Below, one piece after another: positions 1 through 8,610 of a stretch of DNA of 23,889 nt. A program made the translations under genes and the position numbers. The notes under the pieces were generated by a model that saw only the letters and a program-made list of their open reading frames with translations, did no database searches and was not told where the DNA came from. The stretch spans positions 1-23,889 of the forward strand of contig CAICTM010001717.1 of the NCBI GenBank assembly GCA_903772945.1, written 5' to 3'. This DNA comes from Seminavis robusta. Taxonomy: Eukaryota > Bacillariophyta > Bacillariophyceae > Naviculales > Naviculaceae. The stretch's first letter is position 1. Every line of letters begins with the position of its first letter.

Positions 1-519
1 TCAGTTTCGGTTTTGCTGCGTACCATCCTCCCTACATATAAAACTTACCAAGTTTCGGAAGAGCTAGAACTTCTTCTGAAACAGGCACAGAACAACGCTT
101 GCCCTAATACAAATCTGAGTGCAAAAGACATCCAGGCGCTGCGGTTTCTTGCAGACCTCCTTTCTCGTCGGGGCGGCCAAATATTTGTCTCCGGACCGGT
201 GTACGCTAGTCTTCCATCTGCCAACAGTGCCATTGCTGAGGCCTTTCCCCGCAACCAAGCAGTCAAGATCATTCTTCAGGCTATATTTGCTCTCGTCTTT
301 TATTGCTATTCACTGCTGGGAGCGTTGTCGATGTCGATGTCGAGCACAAAGACTCACCCAGCAGAAGAGCATTGGAAACAGATGGAGACCAATGAAACTA
401 GCCTTTGCGAGGGTTACATATTCAGTACCAATGACAAGGTGATTGACCGGCCAAAGTTAGAGGACCTCATACGAAAAAGGAGAAGCAGACCCGGAGCACA
501 CGTACTGGTCTGCAACTGA
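1..519 (+). CDS. 3' part of an unrecognised protein-coding gene (5' end outside window)
   Basis: The frame is open from the first base to a TGA at 517-519. The first possible start in it is a TTG, so the real start probably lies upstream of the window or in an earlier exon. About 172 residues are visible. They include a helical stretch with a Leu-rich segment near residue 20, a hydrophobic segment at roughly residues 88-108 (Ile/Leu/Phe/Tyr-rich, possibly a membrane helix), a short Ser-Met run, and a basic tail (RKRRSRPGAH). I recognise no family. The hydrophobic segment could instead be a retained intron, since GT and AG dinucleotides flank it, but no strong donor is seen. The gene is convergent with the minus-strand gene ending at 587, leaving a 67-base gap. 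It is real coding sequence more likely than not, but its function is unknown. Confidence 0.5.
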   Translation, partial: SVSVLLRTILPTYKTYQVSEELELLLKQAQNNACPNTNLSAKDIQALRFLADLLSRRGGQIFVSGPVYASLPSANSAIAEAFPRNQAVKIILQAIFALVFYCYSLLGALSMSMSSTKTHPAEEHWKQMETNETSLCEGYIFSTNDKVIDRPKLEDLIRKRRSRPGAHVLVCN

Positions 520-586
520 GCGAACTGTGCTTTGATCTGGCACACGCTGCAAGGATTGAAACATTTGAAAATGAACTTTTGCAGGT

Positions 587-1696
587 CTAATTCTTGTTTT
601 TCATGGAATGCATGAAGCGAGGAATCCATCGAGACTTCCTGTCCTTGGGCCCAGCTGGCGCAGTTTGATGGAGATTCCTGGCAGCAGAAGTAGATGAGAG
701 CACCTCGGAATAGATAGATTTTCGAGAAACAGGCGCGTCATTTCTGACCGAATGGGCCTCGGCTGTAGCATGGACGCTGGTGGTGGAGATGAGCTCGGAT
801 AATACCGAGTTTCTATTGGCAACGGAAACATCCTCGGTCATAACCGCGGTTCTACTCTGGTCCCTGAACATTGCAGGAGTTGGAGTTTTGGTAGCAATGG
901 CCACCAACTCATCTGGAGCAAGTGCAGGGGTCTTGGTTTTCGTCCTTTTCGTCCTATTGCTCGTGCCGTCGACTGTTTGGTGCCACTCTTGCAAGGTATC
1001 TAATGGTACCCCCAGGCGGGTAGCAATGGGCATGAGTTCTTGATGGGTAGGCGGTGAGGTTTGGCCATAAATAGCTTGATTTGACTTTTGTAACACAGGG
1101 CGAGGAACCTCTAGAGGGTGACAAGAGATGCAAGTTCCAAAGTAGGAGTGGGTGTTGGTGAGTGGGAAGCGCAGCTTACCGTTTAGCAACATTCTGTGTG
1201 TCTTGGCAATACCGCAGGCGTCACAACGCTGGTATCGAGCTTGCTTTTTATGAGTGTGCATTTGCTTCTTGACCATTTTGGCAAGCTTGCTTTGTGGCGG
1301 TTTCGTTGCGACTGTGCTGGATCTCACAACTTCAGGGTCGCGCAGTATCTTCGTGCTGTTTTCGCTAGTCGCCATGTTGGTACATGTAGGAACACGAAGA
1401 CTAATGTCCGCGAGAGCATTGGTTTTTCGGTTGGTGTTGGCCTCCTCTCCTTCGACGCTGCAAGCTTCCTGATCACCTCCATTTCGGCTGCCGCTACCAA
1501 CGCTACTAGCAGAGCCATTCCCGCTACTGCCGGTGCCTGATCCATTCAACAGGATGCTGTCCCCCGTCACTTCGTACGGGAATAGCATTGGTCGGAACAA
1601 GTGCCATGGGTATCCGACAGAAACGTCTTCGAATTCCTCAGCTACGTCCTCATCAGTCATTTTCGTTGATGATACGCCGTCTGCTGCGAGCACCAT
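587..1696 (-). CDS. Unrecognised protein with a paired CxxC (zinc-ribbon-like) motif
   Basis: This is a 369-residue protein from the ATG at 1696. It has an acidic N-terminus (residues 14-25), a Gly/Ser/Asn-rich linker (about 51-75), a basic Lys/Gln-rich patch (137-155), and a compact Cys motif: C158-x2-C161 and C189-x2-C192 separated by 27 residues, typical of a zinc knuckle or treble clef. A further helical segment lies around residues 217-245, then a Thr/Lys-rich linker and a basic Trp-containing tail. No named family is recognised. The layout (disordered linkers, basic patch, single zinc site) suggests a nucleic-acid or protein-interaction role, which is inference only. The same frame continues upstream past a single TAG at 1736-1738 into sequence with coding character, so the annotated ATG may not be the biological start; an upstream exon or a nonsense mutation is possible. 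Confidence 0.6.
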   Translation of the reverse strand: MVLAADGVSSTKMTDEDVAEEFEDVSVGYPWHLFRPMLFPYEVTGDSILLNGSGTGSSGNGSASSVGSGSRNGGDQEACSVEGEEANTNRKTNALADISLRVPTCTNMATSENSTKILRDPEVVRSSTVATKPPQSKLAKMVKKQMHTHKKQARYQRCDACGIAKTHRMLLNGKLRFPLTNTHSYFGTCISCHPLEVPRPVLQKSNQAIYGQTSPPTHQELMPIATRLGVPLDTLQEWHQTVDGTSNRTKRTKTKTPALAPDELVAIATKTPTPAMFRDQSRTAVMTEDVSVANRNSVLSELISTTSVHATAEAHSVRNDAPVSRKSIYSEVLSSTSAARNLHQTAPAGPKDRKSRWIPRFMHSMKNKN

Positions 1697-2031
1697 GTCA
1701 TCGATATCTTTGTTGCTGCTGCTCGATTCACCTTGCTATGCCAAGCTCCCCATCTTTGATGTCGCTGCGGCATGCAGTTGTTGGCTTTCAGGTTCTTGCG
1801 CAGTCTTGGTGGTCTCATCGATTCCCATACGCCTGCATGCCAAGCAACTTGGCCGTGGATACTGGTAACATCGTGGAAATGAAGATTCATCCTTCTCATT
1901 GTTGCAGATGAGTGGTCTAGTAGCATGGGTGCCGATGCGTCCCTCCGAGTTCCGGTTTAGTACTGGTACAACAGTGAAGCAAGCGTTGTCGAAGATTTGG
2001 TTGCGGGGAGTCACCTGGACGTCTTTTGAGC

Positions 2032-2109
2032 ATGGCCAATCAAGTCAACAACGAGTATTCCCCCGTCGCTTCGTCGTCACCGTCACCATCGGACGAAACC
2101 GACTGGTAG
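2032..2109 (+). CDS. Possible micro-ORF or first exon, 25 codons
   Basis: An ATG at 2032 opens 25 codons ending in TAG at 2107-2109. The product is Ser/Pro-rich with an acidic end (PSDETDW). Codons are mostly G/C-ending (GTC, AAC, TCG, GAC), unlike the surrounding AT-richer intergenic DNA. The stop overlaps a possible donor (CTG|GTAG), so this could be a first coding exon. A second open frame, shifted by one, runs 2114-2299. I cannot join them with a plausible intron. No family is recognised, and chance remains a good explanation. Confidence 0.2.
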   Translation: MANQVNNEYSPVASSSPSPSDETDW

Positions 2110-3003
2110 TTGATTGCCGATCAAGTCAATAAAGGAGGTTGTGGGTCCGCATCTGAGCCAGGAGTGTCTGCAATACGATGAGACAATCAGTGGCATGAGT
2201 GCACGAAGCAACCGCAGTGTTGTACGAGTCGAGACTGCCAGTCATGATCACGCAGCAACCATCAATGGTGGACCTGCAGGATGCAGAAGCGTCTCCTAGA
2301 GCAATGCTGAGACTGCGGACGATTCGCAGTCTGATCGCTTCTAGCTAGCTCTAGCAGGGCGACGTAATCGTCTTGGCTTTTCAGTAGCAGTTGCATAGCA
2401 TTGTGTTGCTCTGAAGCAGCCAGCCACGGTCCAGCTTGAACCACCAGCATTGTAGGAAGCAAGTTCCTACGGGAGGCATGAAGCAATTGCTACCGGTAGC
2501 TAGCAAGCGTGCAAGTTCGACAAGAGTAGCCCAAGCTCTCTGAGGCCCCATCGATCCGTAACTTTACTCTTTGCAGCCAGCCGTGCATGGAAGAGTAAAG
2601 GGAAAGGGACCAACGAAGGCAGCGATCTTCCTATGGAACCCCTAACAAAGGAACACCATCGTGGAAACGATCTCGTTGGCTCTCAGATCTTCCCAGCCCG
2701 CCCACTCTGCTCCAGCAATCGGACATTCAAAGACACGAAAGACTGGCTGAACCATTAATTTGCGTGCATCTTCAAGGTTCGCACGATACGTACTAGTAGT
2801 CTACCGTATGTTTCCAAGCCAACAAGTAAGTAAGTTCGTTTCTGGGGAGTGAGGCAAGTCGGTTCCCGTATCAACACGCACGCACGGTTCCCATGAAGCT
2901 AGCTAGCTAGCTATTTAGAAGACTGCCCCATAGAGTTTGATCGTACGGTAGCTAGTTTGCTTGATGGCCGGAACATTCCTCGGGAATAGCAACAGTGTTC
3001 CCA

Positions 3004-3021
3004 TACCGGTAGCTACCGGTA
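3004..3021. repeat. Perfect 18-bp palindrome
   Basis: TACCGGTAGCTACCGGTA equals its own reverse complement. It is made of two TACCGGTA units meeting at a central AGCT, and belongs to the palindrome-rich vocabulary seen throughout the intergenic DNA of this window. Confidence 0.9.
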
Positions 3022-3137
3022 GATCTATCAAATGCTGGCTAGAGACACCAATTAATTGATGTTGCTGCTTTGCATGTACTTGCGGTACTAGCCAGACTAG
3101 TAGCCAAGTTCCAGTGTACTAATAATTCCCTGTTGTT

Positions 3138-3169
3138 CGGGTTCCGTATGGTTGTTATTACGGAACCTG
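3138..3169. repeat. Inverted repeat / hairpin with 10-nt loop
   Basis: The arms GGTTCCGTA (3140-3148) and TACGGAACC (3159-3167) are perfectly complementary. The stem extends by a G-T wobble and a C-G pair to 3138-3169, with the loop at 3149-3158. It lies in a gene-free stretch. No associated transcript or element ends were recognised. Confidence 0.75.
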
Positions 3170-3559
3170 TGCCGCGCTCTGATGTTTGACTTGGCTTCCG
3201 TGCTCAAACCATTGAATCATTCGGTTGGTTGCCACCAAGCTAGTTACCAACCATTAGCTCGATCGATGATAGCCCACGGATTGGACTACGTTCGACCGAT
3301 ACGGTAGCTGGCTAGGTACAAAAGTAAAGATTACCGTGTAAGATAAATGTAGTTCACAACTAGTAGTTATGTATGTATGTAATAAGAATGCAATTAATAA
3401 TTTCACTTTTGTTGGTCTTTTGATCCCACCCTGGCACTTGCCGCCGCCGCCGATCGTTTGTCCACCCATGTGGCTGTGGTGGCAGTGCCGTAGTAGTACA
3501 TTTACAAAACAAAAAAGCCAGAGACCCTCACCCCTCTCCTCCTTGGCCGCCGTCGTCGT

Positions 3560-5158
3560 TTACGCTCGTTGTTGTTGTTGATGCTGTAGGTAAGCCTGTT
3601 TGATCTGCTCCGATGTCAATCCTTTCAGAGCACCCGAATCGTCAAGATTGAGAATGACATTGTAGCTTCCTCTTCCGTACTTGTTGACGCCCTTGAGGAT
3701 GGCCGCCATTTGTGCCTTGCCAATGCCATTGTTGGAGTCGTCGTCGTCGGATGTGAAAGCGAACTTGCGCTTCTTCTTGTCAGGATACTGCAGCATATCG
3801 TCATCATTGACGTCCACTTCTTCATCATCGTCACTATCTTCTCCAATATCGGAAACGTTTTCCATGGGAAGTCCTCCACAACTGGAGAGACGTCTCAGGA
3901 GCGCATCTTCTTCCGCTTCTGCTTGTCGCTTCCTAGGAGAACTGCTGTTTCCAATATCCCCATATCCTAGTTTGACCAGAGTGGGTTCTTCTAGGACATG
4001 ATTGTGCCATTGCTGCAAGAGAGAGCGTGTGGCAGCTTGTGCAGTGGCATGAGAGTAGGGTCCATTTCCCTGCAACAACGTTTGGACATGAGCAATGAGT
4101 CTATTGGCGAGTGCTTGATGCTGATTGTTGTTTTTCTTGTATAGATCCTTGAGTAGGAATCCCACCAAATCCCCTGGCAGAGAGCGGATATCATGAGAGG
4201 AAACGGATCGGACAGACATGTCATCGGAAGTGTGGTTGTTGTTATTGTTGCTGGTAGTAGTGCTGTTGTTGGAAGTGAATAGATGATTGATGTGTTTTTC
4301 ATAGTTTGCAATGGCAGCTCTGACCTTGAGATTTGTGTTTGCAGACTTTTTTGCCATTTGTAGAGAATGATTGAACATCTGAAGTTGCACTTGTACTTGG
4401 AGGAGCCTTAGAACACGCCTGTAGAATGTCTGAAAGAGGGTGTGATTCTCTACTTTCAAGTTCGGCATGGCATTGACTTGATTGGGTCTTTCTTGATTGG
4501 GAGTCAAAACAACATCTTGATTGGCATCTTGTCTGACCAGCAGAGACTTCATGAGAATCAACTCTTCCTTGATGGAGTTCCACTGTTCCATGGTGGATTC
4601 ACTACTACTGGTATCATCATCCTGTAGTTCCAGCAGAGCCACATCTAGACTGAGTGAAGCCAATTGGAGTCGATTGAAGAATCTGCCAAAGGAGGGTTTG
4701 CTGGGATTACTGCTGGTAGATGGGGTACTAGTGCTGGTAGATGGGGTAGTAGCAGCCATGTCATGGTTGGATCCAAAGAGGTTCTCCAGAGCCTTGATGG
4801 ACTCGTCCGAGTAATCCCTGATAGGGTTAGGGATACTTGTGGAGTTGAGGTTAGAGTTGGGGTTAACTTCAGTGGAAACGATTTTGTGGCACCACCACTC
4901 GCAAAAGTCGATCAGACATCTTTGGCTGTCTTCACTACTAGAGCTACCGTTAGTGTTACTAGTGCTAGTAGTAACACCCGTACCAGTAGTAGTACTAGTA
5001 ACACCAGCAGTAGTAACTCCCGTAGCAGCGTACGTAGAAGTCATGTCTTGGGTAAGGCTGCGCTCGTTGGCTCTGCGGCGAGGCAGCGTAGGAATCGTAC
5101 TATTGTTGGTAGTAGTAGTAGTAGTAGCGCGCTCTGGATCTGGAAGTCTCATTGTCAT
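3560..5158 (-). CDS. Nuclear-type protein with C-terminal Myb/SANT-like (telobox-like) segment
   Basis: The first in-frame ATG is at 5158; the open frame upstream of it lacks an ATG. This gives 532 residues ending in TAA at 3560. The order is a Ser/Thr-rich N-terminus (about 10-78), helix-rich segments at 79-130, 158-212 and 238-295, an Asn run (304-308), another helical block (326-398), a basic SPRKR site (407), an acidic stretch (440-454), a basic KKKRKF signal (461-466), and a C-terminal segment 479-527. The tail AILKGVNKYGRGSYNVIL (486-503) matches helices 1-2 of Myb/SANT domains of the telobox type (GV-KYG-G-W--IL), but the usual first Trp is absent and Tyr replaces the second. A helical N-terminus plus C-terminal Myb-like fold is the layout of TRF telomere-binding proteins; that link is inference. 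It could equally be a general transcription or chromatin factor. It ends in a Gln run. Confidence 0.7.
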   Translation of the reverse strand: MTMRLPDPERATTTTTTNNSTIPTLPRRRANERSLTQDMTSTYAATGVTTAGVTSTTTGTGVTTSTSNTNGSSSSEDSQRCLIDFCEWWCHKIVSTEVNPNSNLNSTSIPNPIRDYSDESIKALENLFGSNHDMAATTPSTSTSTPSTSSNPSKPSFGRFFNRLQLASLSLDVALLELQDDDTSSSESTMEQWNSIKEELILMKSLLVRQDANQDVVLTPNQERPNQVNAMPNLKVENHTLFQTFYRRVLRLLQVQVQLQMFNHSLQMAKKSANTNLKVRAAIANYEKHINHLFTSNNSTTTSNNNNNHTSDDMSVRSVSSHDIRSLPGDLVGFLLKDLYKKNNNQHQALANRLIAHVQTLLQGNGPYSHATAQAATRSLLQQWHNHVLEEPTLVKLGYGDIGNSSSPRKRQAEAEEDALLRRLSSCGGLPMENVSDIGEDSDDDEEVDVNDDDMLQYPDKKKRKFAFTSDDDDSNNGIGKAQMAAILKGVNKYGRGSYNVILNLDDSGALKGLTSEQIKQAYLQHQQQQRA

Positions 5159-5539
5159 CTTGCTCTTCTTGCTATTTTCTATTTGTGGAGTTTCTCGTTG
5201 ACTTGACTTGATTTGACTTGACCGACTTGAGTTGTTAGATAAATTTTTTGAATTGATTTTGTGAAGCTGTAAGTGAAGGGTGAAGGTGATCGATTGCTTT
5301 GCTACTACATGTAAAGTAGCTTGGCTCACTCACTCATTATTTATTCAATTTTGTTTCCCGTGCTGTTTCTGCTCGTAGAAATCCTACCACATGAACGGAG
5401 CGAACGGCTTAAAACTCCCTCCACTCATTCAAAACTGGCGATACCAGTAGCTAAATAAATCTATTCCACTCACTTTTGAAGCGCTAACTTGTCGCGCCTC
5501 AAATCACTACTTAACGAACATTGCGCATTTCTATCACCA

Positions 5540-5870
5540 GGGGGGTGCCTCAAACCAACCGGTTTTGCCTCTTCCTTTCTTACCCCACCTTTCTGACAGT
5601 TTGGCGATTAGGTACCGTCTCCAACCAAGTTTAGCCATTTTCAACCGCTTTTGACCGCCTCCGACCGCCTTCAACCGTCTGTTTTACCGCTTTCTTACCG
5701 CCTTTTTACCGCCTGTTTACCGCTTGTTCACCATTTTACCGCCTTTATTAGCCTTAACCACTCCTTACCGCCTTTGACCACTGTTCACCACCTATTCTAA
5801 TCAAATGGGTACCACATCCAGGTGGTTGGGGATATATTCAGACAAACAAGATTGATTTGAGGCACCCCCC
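5540..5870. mobile_element. Small TIR-bounded element (MITE-like) with helically phased internal array
   Basis: The left end 5540-5558 (GGGGGGTGCCTCAAACCAA) and the right end 5852-5870 are inverted repeats, matching at 18 of 19 positions. The interior has no ORF and consists largely of degenerate ACCGCCT-type units. ACCG/ACCA/AGCC cores begin at about 5614, 5624, 5633, 5644, 5654, 5664, 5674, 5686, 5697, 5708, 5719, 5730, 5738, 5750, 5757, 5767, 5777 and 5787, a mean spacing near 10.2 bases. The size (331 bp), terminal inverted repeats and lack of coding sequence fit a non-autonomous DNA transposon. No clear target-site duplication is visible at the edges, so mobility is inferred rather than shown. 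It could also be a fixed regulatory or structural element. Confidence 0.6.
5614..5792 (+). repeat. Degenerate approximately 10-bp tandem array (ACCGCC units)
   Basis: About 18 units of consensus NNNACCGCCT are repeated in one orientation with spacings of mostly 10 or 11 bases. The reverse strand reads as GGCGGT followed by an A-rich tract. The array lies wholly between the two inverted repeats. Confidence 0.8.
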
Positions 5871-6332
5871 AGTTCATGTCTGTGCATCAGTTGATATTTC
5901 ACCATGCTTACACCGTAACAGAAGTGTTCCAGTGCGCTAGATCCCGGAAAGCGACGGTGCAGTCAATAGTCGTTTACTATTACTTTAGTATACACCTCTT
6001 CATAGATACTGCATGGGTGACGATGAGAATGCATGTGCTTCGCTTACGTTTGGAAGTTGTACAACCATCCAATCAAACGCTCACCTTCCGAACAACATGC
6101 AAGAACGTAACACGCAGCAAAGATCCTTCCGTGCAAATGACAATCCCACCAGCCCACCAGTATGACATACTAATAGCTAATATATATGCATAGTACTGTA
6201 TTCGGATGGTTACATGGTTACCCTTGAATAACGACTATGAAAACTGTCAGTGCGACGTTGATGGGAGGGGCACATGTAGCATTGGTCCAGTCTACGCATG
6301 GTTTCAACTCGCCAAATTTGGACCTGCCTGCT

Positions 6333-6352
6333 GACCTGCCGGAACGAAACTG
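6333..6352. repeat. 20-bp direct repeat, copy 1
   Basis: Identical over 20 bases (GACCTGCCGGAACGAAACTG) to 6901-6920, which lies inside the minus-strand gene 6511-6954. This copy is about 160 bases beyond that gene's stop codon, consistent with a small local duplication. Confidence 0.85.
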
Positions 6353-6510
6353 GAGTAAATAGAATTCTATTTTAAGGCTACTCTGAGTACGACTATCCAC
6401 CGTGCCGCTACCCTAAACCGATAACCCCCACAAACATTGGGGCGGAGAGAGTTGGCCCCCTCAGCCGGGAAAGTTTAAAACCCAACCGAGGCAAGATATT
6501 AAGGGGAAGG

Positions 6511-6954
6511 TCACCAACCGGACCCGCCCCAGCTGCTGCTGTCATCAGCACTTCTACTAGCTGCACTATTGCTGATAGTGTCAACACTGCTGTCATCTAA
6601 ATCAAGGTCAGACCCGAAAGCCTGATCCAAAGTTGCTGCTGCCTCATGGAAGGCTGCGGCCAGTTGTTGCTGCTCTCTACTTGCTTTGTCCACCACTGGC
6701 ATCCAATTTGAAAGCCAGGCTTTGATATCGGATGGTGCCATTTCCATTTGGTCCTCTAGTGGCCTTTTGAAAATGGAGTTGACAAGAGACAGTGGCACCT
6801 GGTCTGCCTGCTCATACAGAAGCTCTACTTCCCGTTGAAGCTGTTGCTGCTTCTTGATCCACCACTGCTGTTTATCACGTCCATGCCTGGCTGCATTGCG
6901 GACCTGCCGGAACGAAACTGACTGACTTTGCATGATCTCTTCAGGCGACGACAT
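6511..6954 (-). CDS. Unrecognised 147-aa Gln/Ser-rich helical protein
   Basis: I chose the ATG at 6954. The frame stays open upstream to 7347, but that upper part looks non-coding (odd Cys/Arg composition). From 6954 the protein has a basic Trp- and Gln-rich stretch (residues about 15-40, including QQWWIKKQQQLQ), a predicted helical middle with SDIKAWLSNWMP, an Ala/Gln-rich helix (REQQQLAAAFHEAA), and an acidic Ser-rich tail ending WGGSGW. No family is recognised. The high charge and helix content suggest a small coiled-coil or adaptor protein, or the end of a larger gene whose earlier exons lie at 6955-7350. Part of its coding sequence (6901-6920) is duplicated downstream at 6333-6352. Confidence 0.4.
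   Translation of the reverse strand: MSSPEEIMQSQSVSFRQVRNAARHGRDKQQWWIKKQQQLQREVELLYEQADQVPLSLVNSIFKRPLEDQMEMAPSDIKAWLSNWMPVVDKASREQQQLAAAFHEAAATLDQAFGSDLDLDDSSVDTISNSAASRSADDSSSWGGSGW
6901..6920. repeat. 20-bp direct repeat, copy 2 (inside CDS)
   Basis: Identical to 6333-6352. On the minus strand it encodes part of the SVSFRQV stretch of the 147-aa protein. Confidence 0.85.
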
Positions 6955-8610
6955 TGGAGTTCGCTGGAAATGCAGACGGGACTTGCTTGGATGCAACCAT
7001 AGGCTACATGTATGTAACCATTCAAGCAAGCGAGTGATTGGTGCTTGTGGGACTGTGGGACTGTCACAGGTTTCAGATGATGGATGATGAGAGATAGCTG
7101 ATGTTGGTGGATCTCGCCACGAGCTACAGTCGTACCGTACTATTCGTACCACGGCTGCAAGACTGCTGCAAACGTATCGTACAGCACAACACGATCGTGT
7201 GACCGTGTCGGTTCGATTCATTGGGATTTCTATTGAATTGGCTACCGGTACATACCCCCACTGTGCATCCCCACGAGCCAGTTGCCAGGCAGCAACTGAG
7301 GTGATGTACCCAGCTACCAATAGCAACCGTGAAGAACCTAGCCACAACCTCAGGTGGGAGGTGGGAGCGAGTCAGTTCATGATTGCTCTGGCTGGGTTGC
7401 ATTCTTGGCTGCGTGTTACGTGGTGGCTGATGCACTATCAAATAGTGTCCTTTGTCGCTTGTCGCTTGCTCCAAAGCAAAGCCTCTCGATCAAAATAACC
7501 TGCGGGAGGTGACTAGTCTAACTACTACCGGTACCGGTACCTGGTACAAGGTAGTCACTTCTTTACCTCATTCTTGCATTTACAGTGGTTCAGCGTTCAG
7601 CCAAGCAGAACTCTTGCTTGGCTGACTAGCTAGCTAGCTACTCTAGACTCAGTCATTTGACTCCATCTATATCATCGAGTACTAGTACCTGTCTGTAAGT
7701 GATGGTCCATGCTGCCAAAGCTGTGCATCCACAGCCATGAGGTCTCTTTCCATGGCTTGCAACACTGCCGGGGCGCCCAGCGTAGCTCGTACCGTAGCGT
7801 GGGAATTGAGATCTCCCTTTTACGTAAATCGAAAATGTAAGCCTCTTTTTCAAATTTTATTCTTTCTTGGTCAAGTATTTGACAGAAATTGACCGTTTCT
7901 AGAGTCGAGAAAGCAAAATTTTGCGATTCGCACCGACCCGCATGTGTTTTACCGCGGTGGGCACATTTTTGGCACATCGGGGCTTACCTGGTACCGGTGC
8001 CAAAATGAGCCGATCATATCAAGACGGTCAGCCAGTTTGTTTCATGAAACGACAGAGTCAAGTCAAAACAAAACAGTATGTCATTGCAGCAGATTGCAGT
8101 ACGCAACGAGCGAGCAACAACGTTTGATAGGCAGCGAAAGCACACAGCTGGATGGACGGATGGTGCATTGTTCGCACAAGGACGCCTGTCCCGAGGAGCG
8201 AGTGCTGGAAATGGAACGGCATTGACTATAGCTACTGCACAGTGTAAGGTTTTCGTATATCCTGTGTATCTGTGTATCGATTCAAAGCAGTTGAATCCAC
8301 GATACCGGTACGCACTAGTACGGTACCAGTAAAGCAAGATAACCCGAACGGTTGCTCGCTACTGTATCATAGTTCCATAGCTATGCATAATATATGACAT
8401 GCACTTCTCTATGCATTGCTATTACTAGCATCCGATCCACATGCATACAAGCTAAGACCCCACCGGCCCTCGGCGTGTCGCAGGCGTTCAACTGAAAGGT
8501 TGGACAGCTAGGATTTTCGTGCAACCAGAGAAACCTCTCTACGTCTGGTTGGGTATGGACACTTTTCAAGTGTTTCAGGGTGCCCTTGGTGGAAACCATA
8601 CGCATCAAGA
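6955..8610. other. Gene-poor interval
   Basis: No convincing gene. It holds the open but non-coding-looking upstream extension of the 6511-6954 frame, a GGTACC/ACCGGT-rich palindromic tract at about 7526-7555, a GCTA run at 7626-7640, and a hairpin with arms 7964-7975 and 7997-8007. The last 100 bases are the likely promoter or 5' UTR of the plus-strand gene starting at 8611. Confidence 0.55.
7964..8007. repeat. Inverted repeat around a GGTACC-rich loop
   Basis: Arms CATTTTTGGCAC (7964-7975) and GTGCCAAAATG (7997-8007) are complementary apart from one extra T in the left arm. The loop includes CTGGTACCG. No gene or element is associated. Confidence 0.6.

Larger units (their letters stand above)
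1697..3559. other. Gene-poor interval, no convincing gene
   Basis: No long ORF with coding character is present. The interval holds a possible 25-codon plus-strand ORF at 2032-2109, coding-like sequence on the minus strand at 1736-1828, many CTAG/GCTA and ACCGGT palindromes (AGCTA run at 2897-2913, 18-bp palindrome at 3004-3021), and an 11-bp hairpin at 3138-3169. The rest looks like ordinary intergenic sequence, probably with the 5' region of the minus-strand gene at its left end. Confidence 0.6.
5159..6510. other. Intergenic interval containing an inverted-repeat-bounded element
   Basis: No supported gene. The 5' flank of the minus-strand gene lies at 5159-5340. A TIR-bounded phased-repeat element occupies 5540-5870 and is described separately. 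The segment 5871-6510 has only weak ORFs without coding character, one copy of a 20-bp repeat shared with the neighbouring gene (6333-6352), and AT-rich sequence. Confidence 0.6.

Noticed and set aside
4664..5206. 180-codon plus-strand ORF (Ser/Thr/Val-rich)
   Set aside because: Antisense shadow of the Thr/Ser-rich N-terminus of the minus-strand gene 3560-5158; composition mirrors its GTA/GTT repeats.
5876..6193. 105-codon plus-strand ORF
   Set aside because: No coding-like composition or domain; lies directly after the TIR element in AT-rich sequence.
6955..7347. N-terminal extension of the 6511-6954 frame
   Set aside because: Composition (Cys/Arg/Ser-rich, no domain) and palindrome-like bases look non-coding, so the ATG at 6954 was preferred.
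7501..7560. GGTACC/ACCGGT tract as a transposon end or CRISPR-like repeat
   Set aside because: Imperfect palindromic low-complexity sequence with no spacer structure, no partner repeat and no target duplication.
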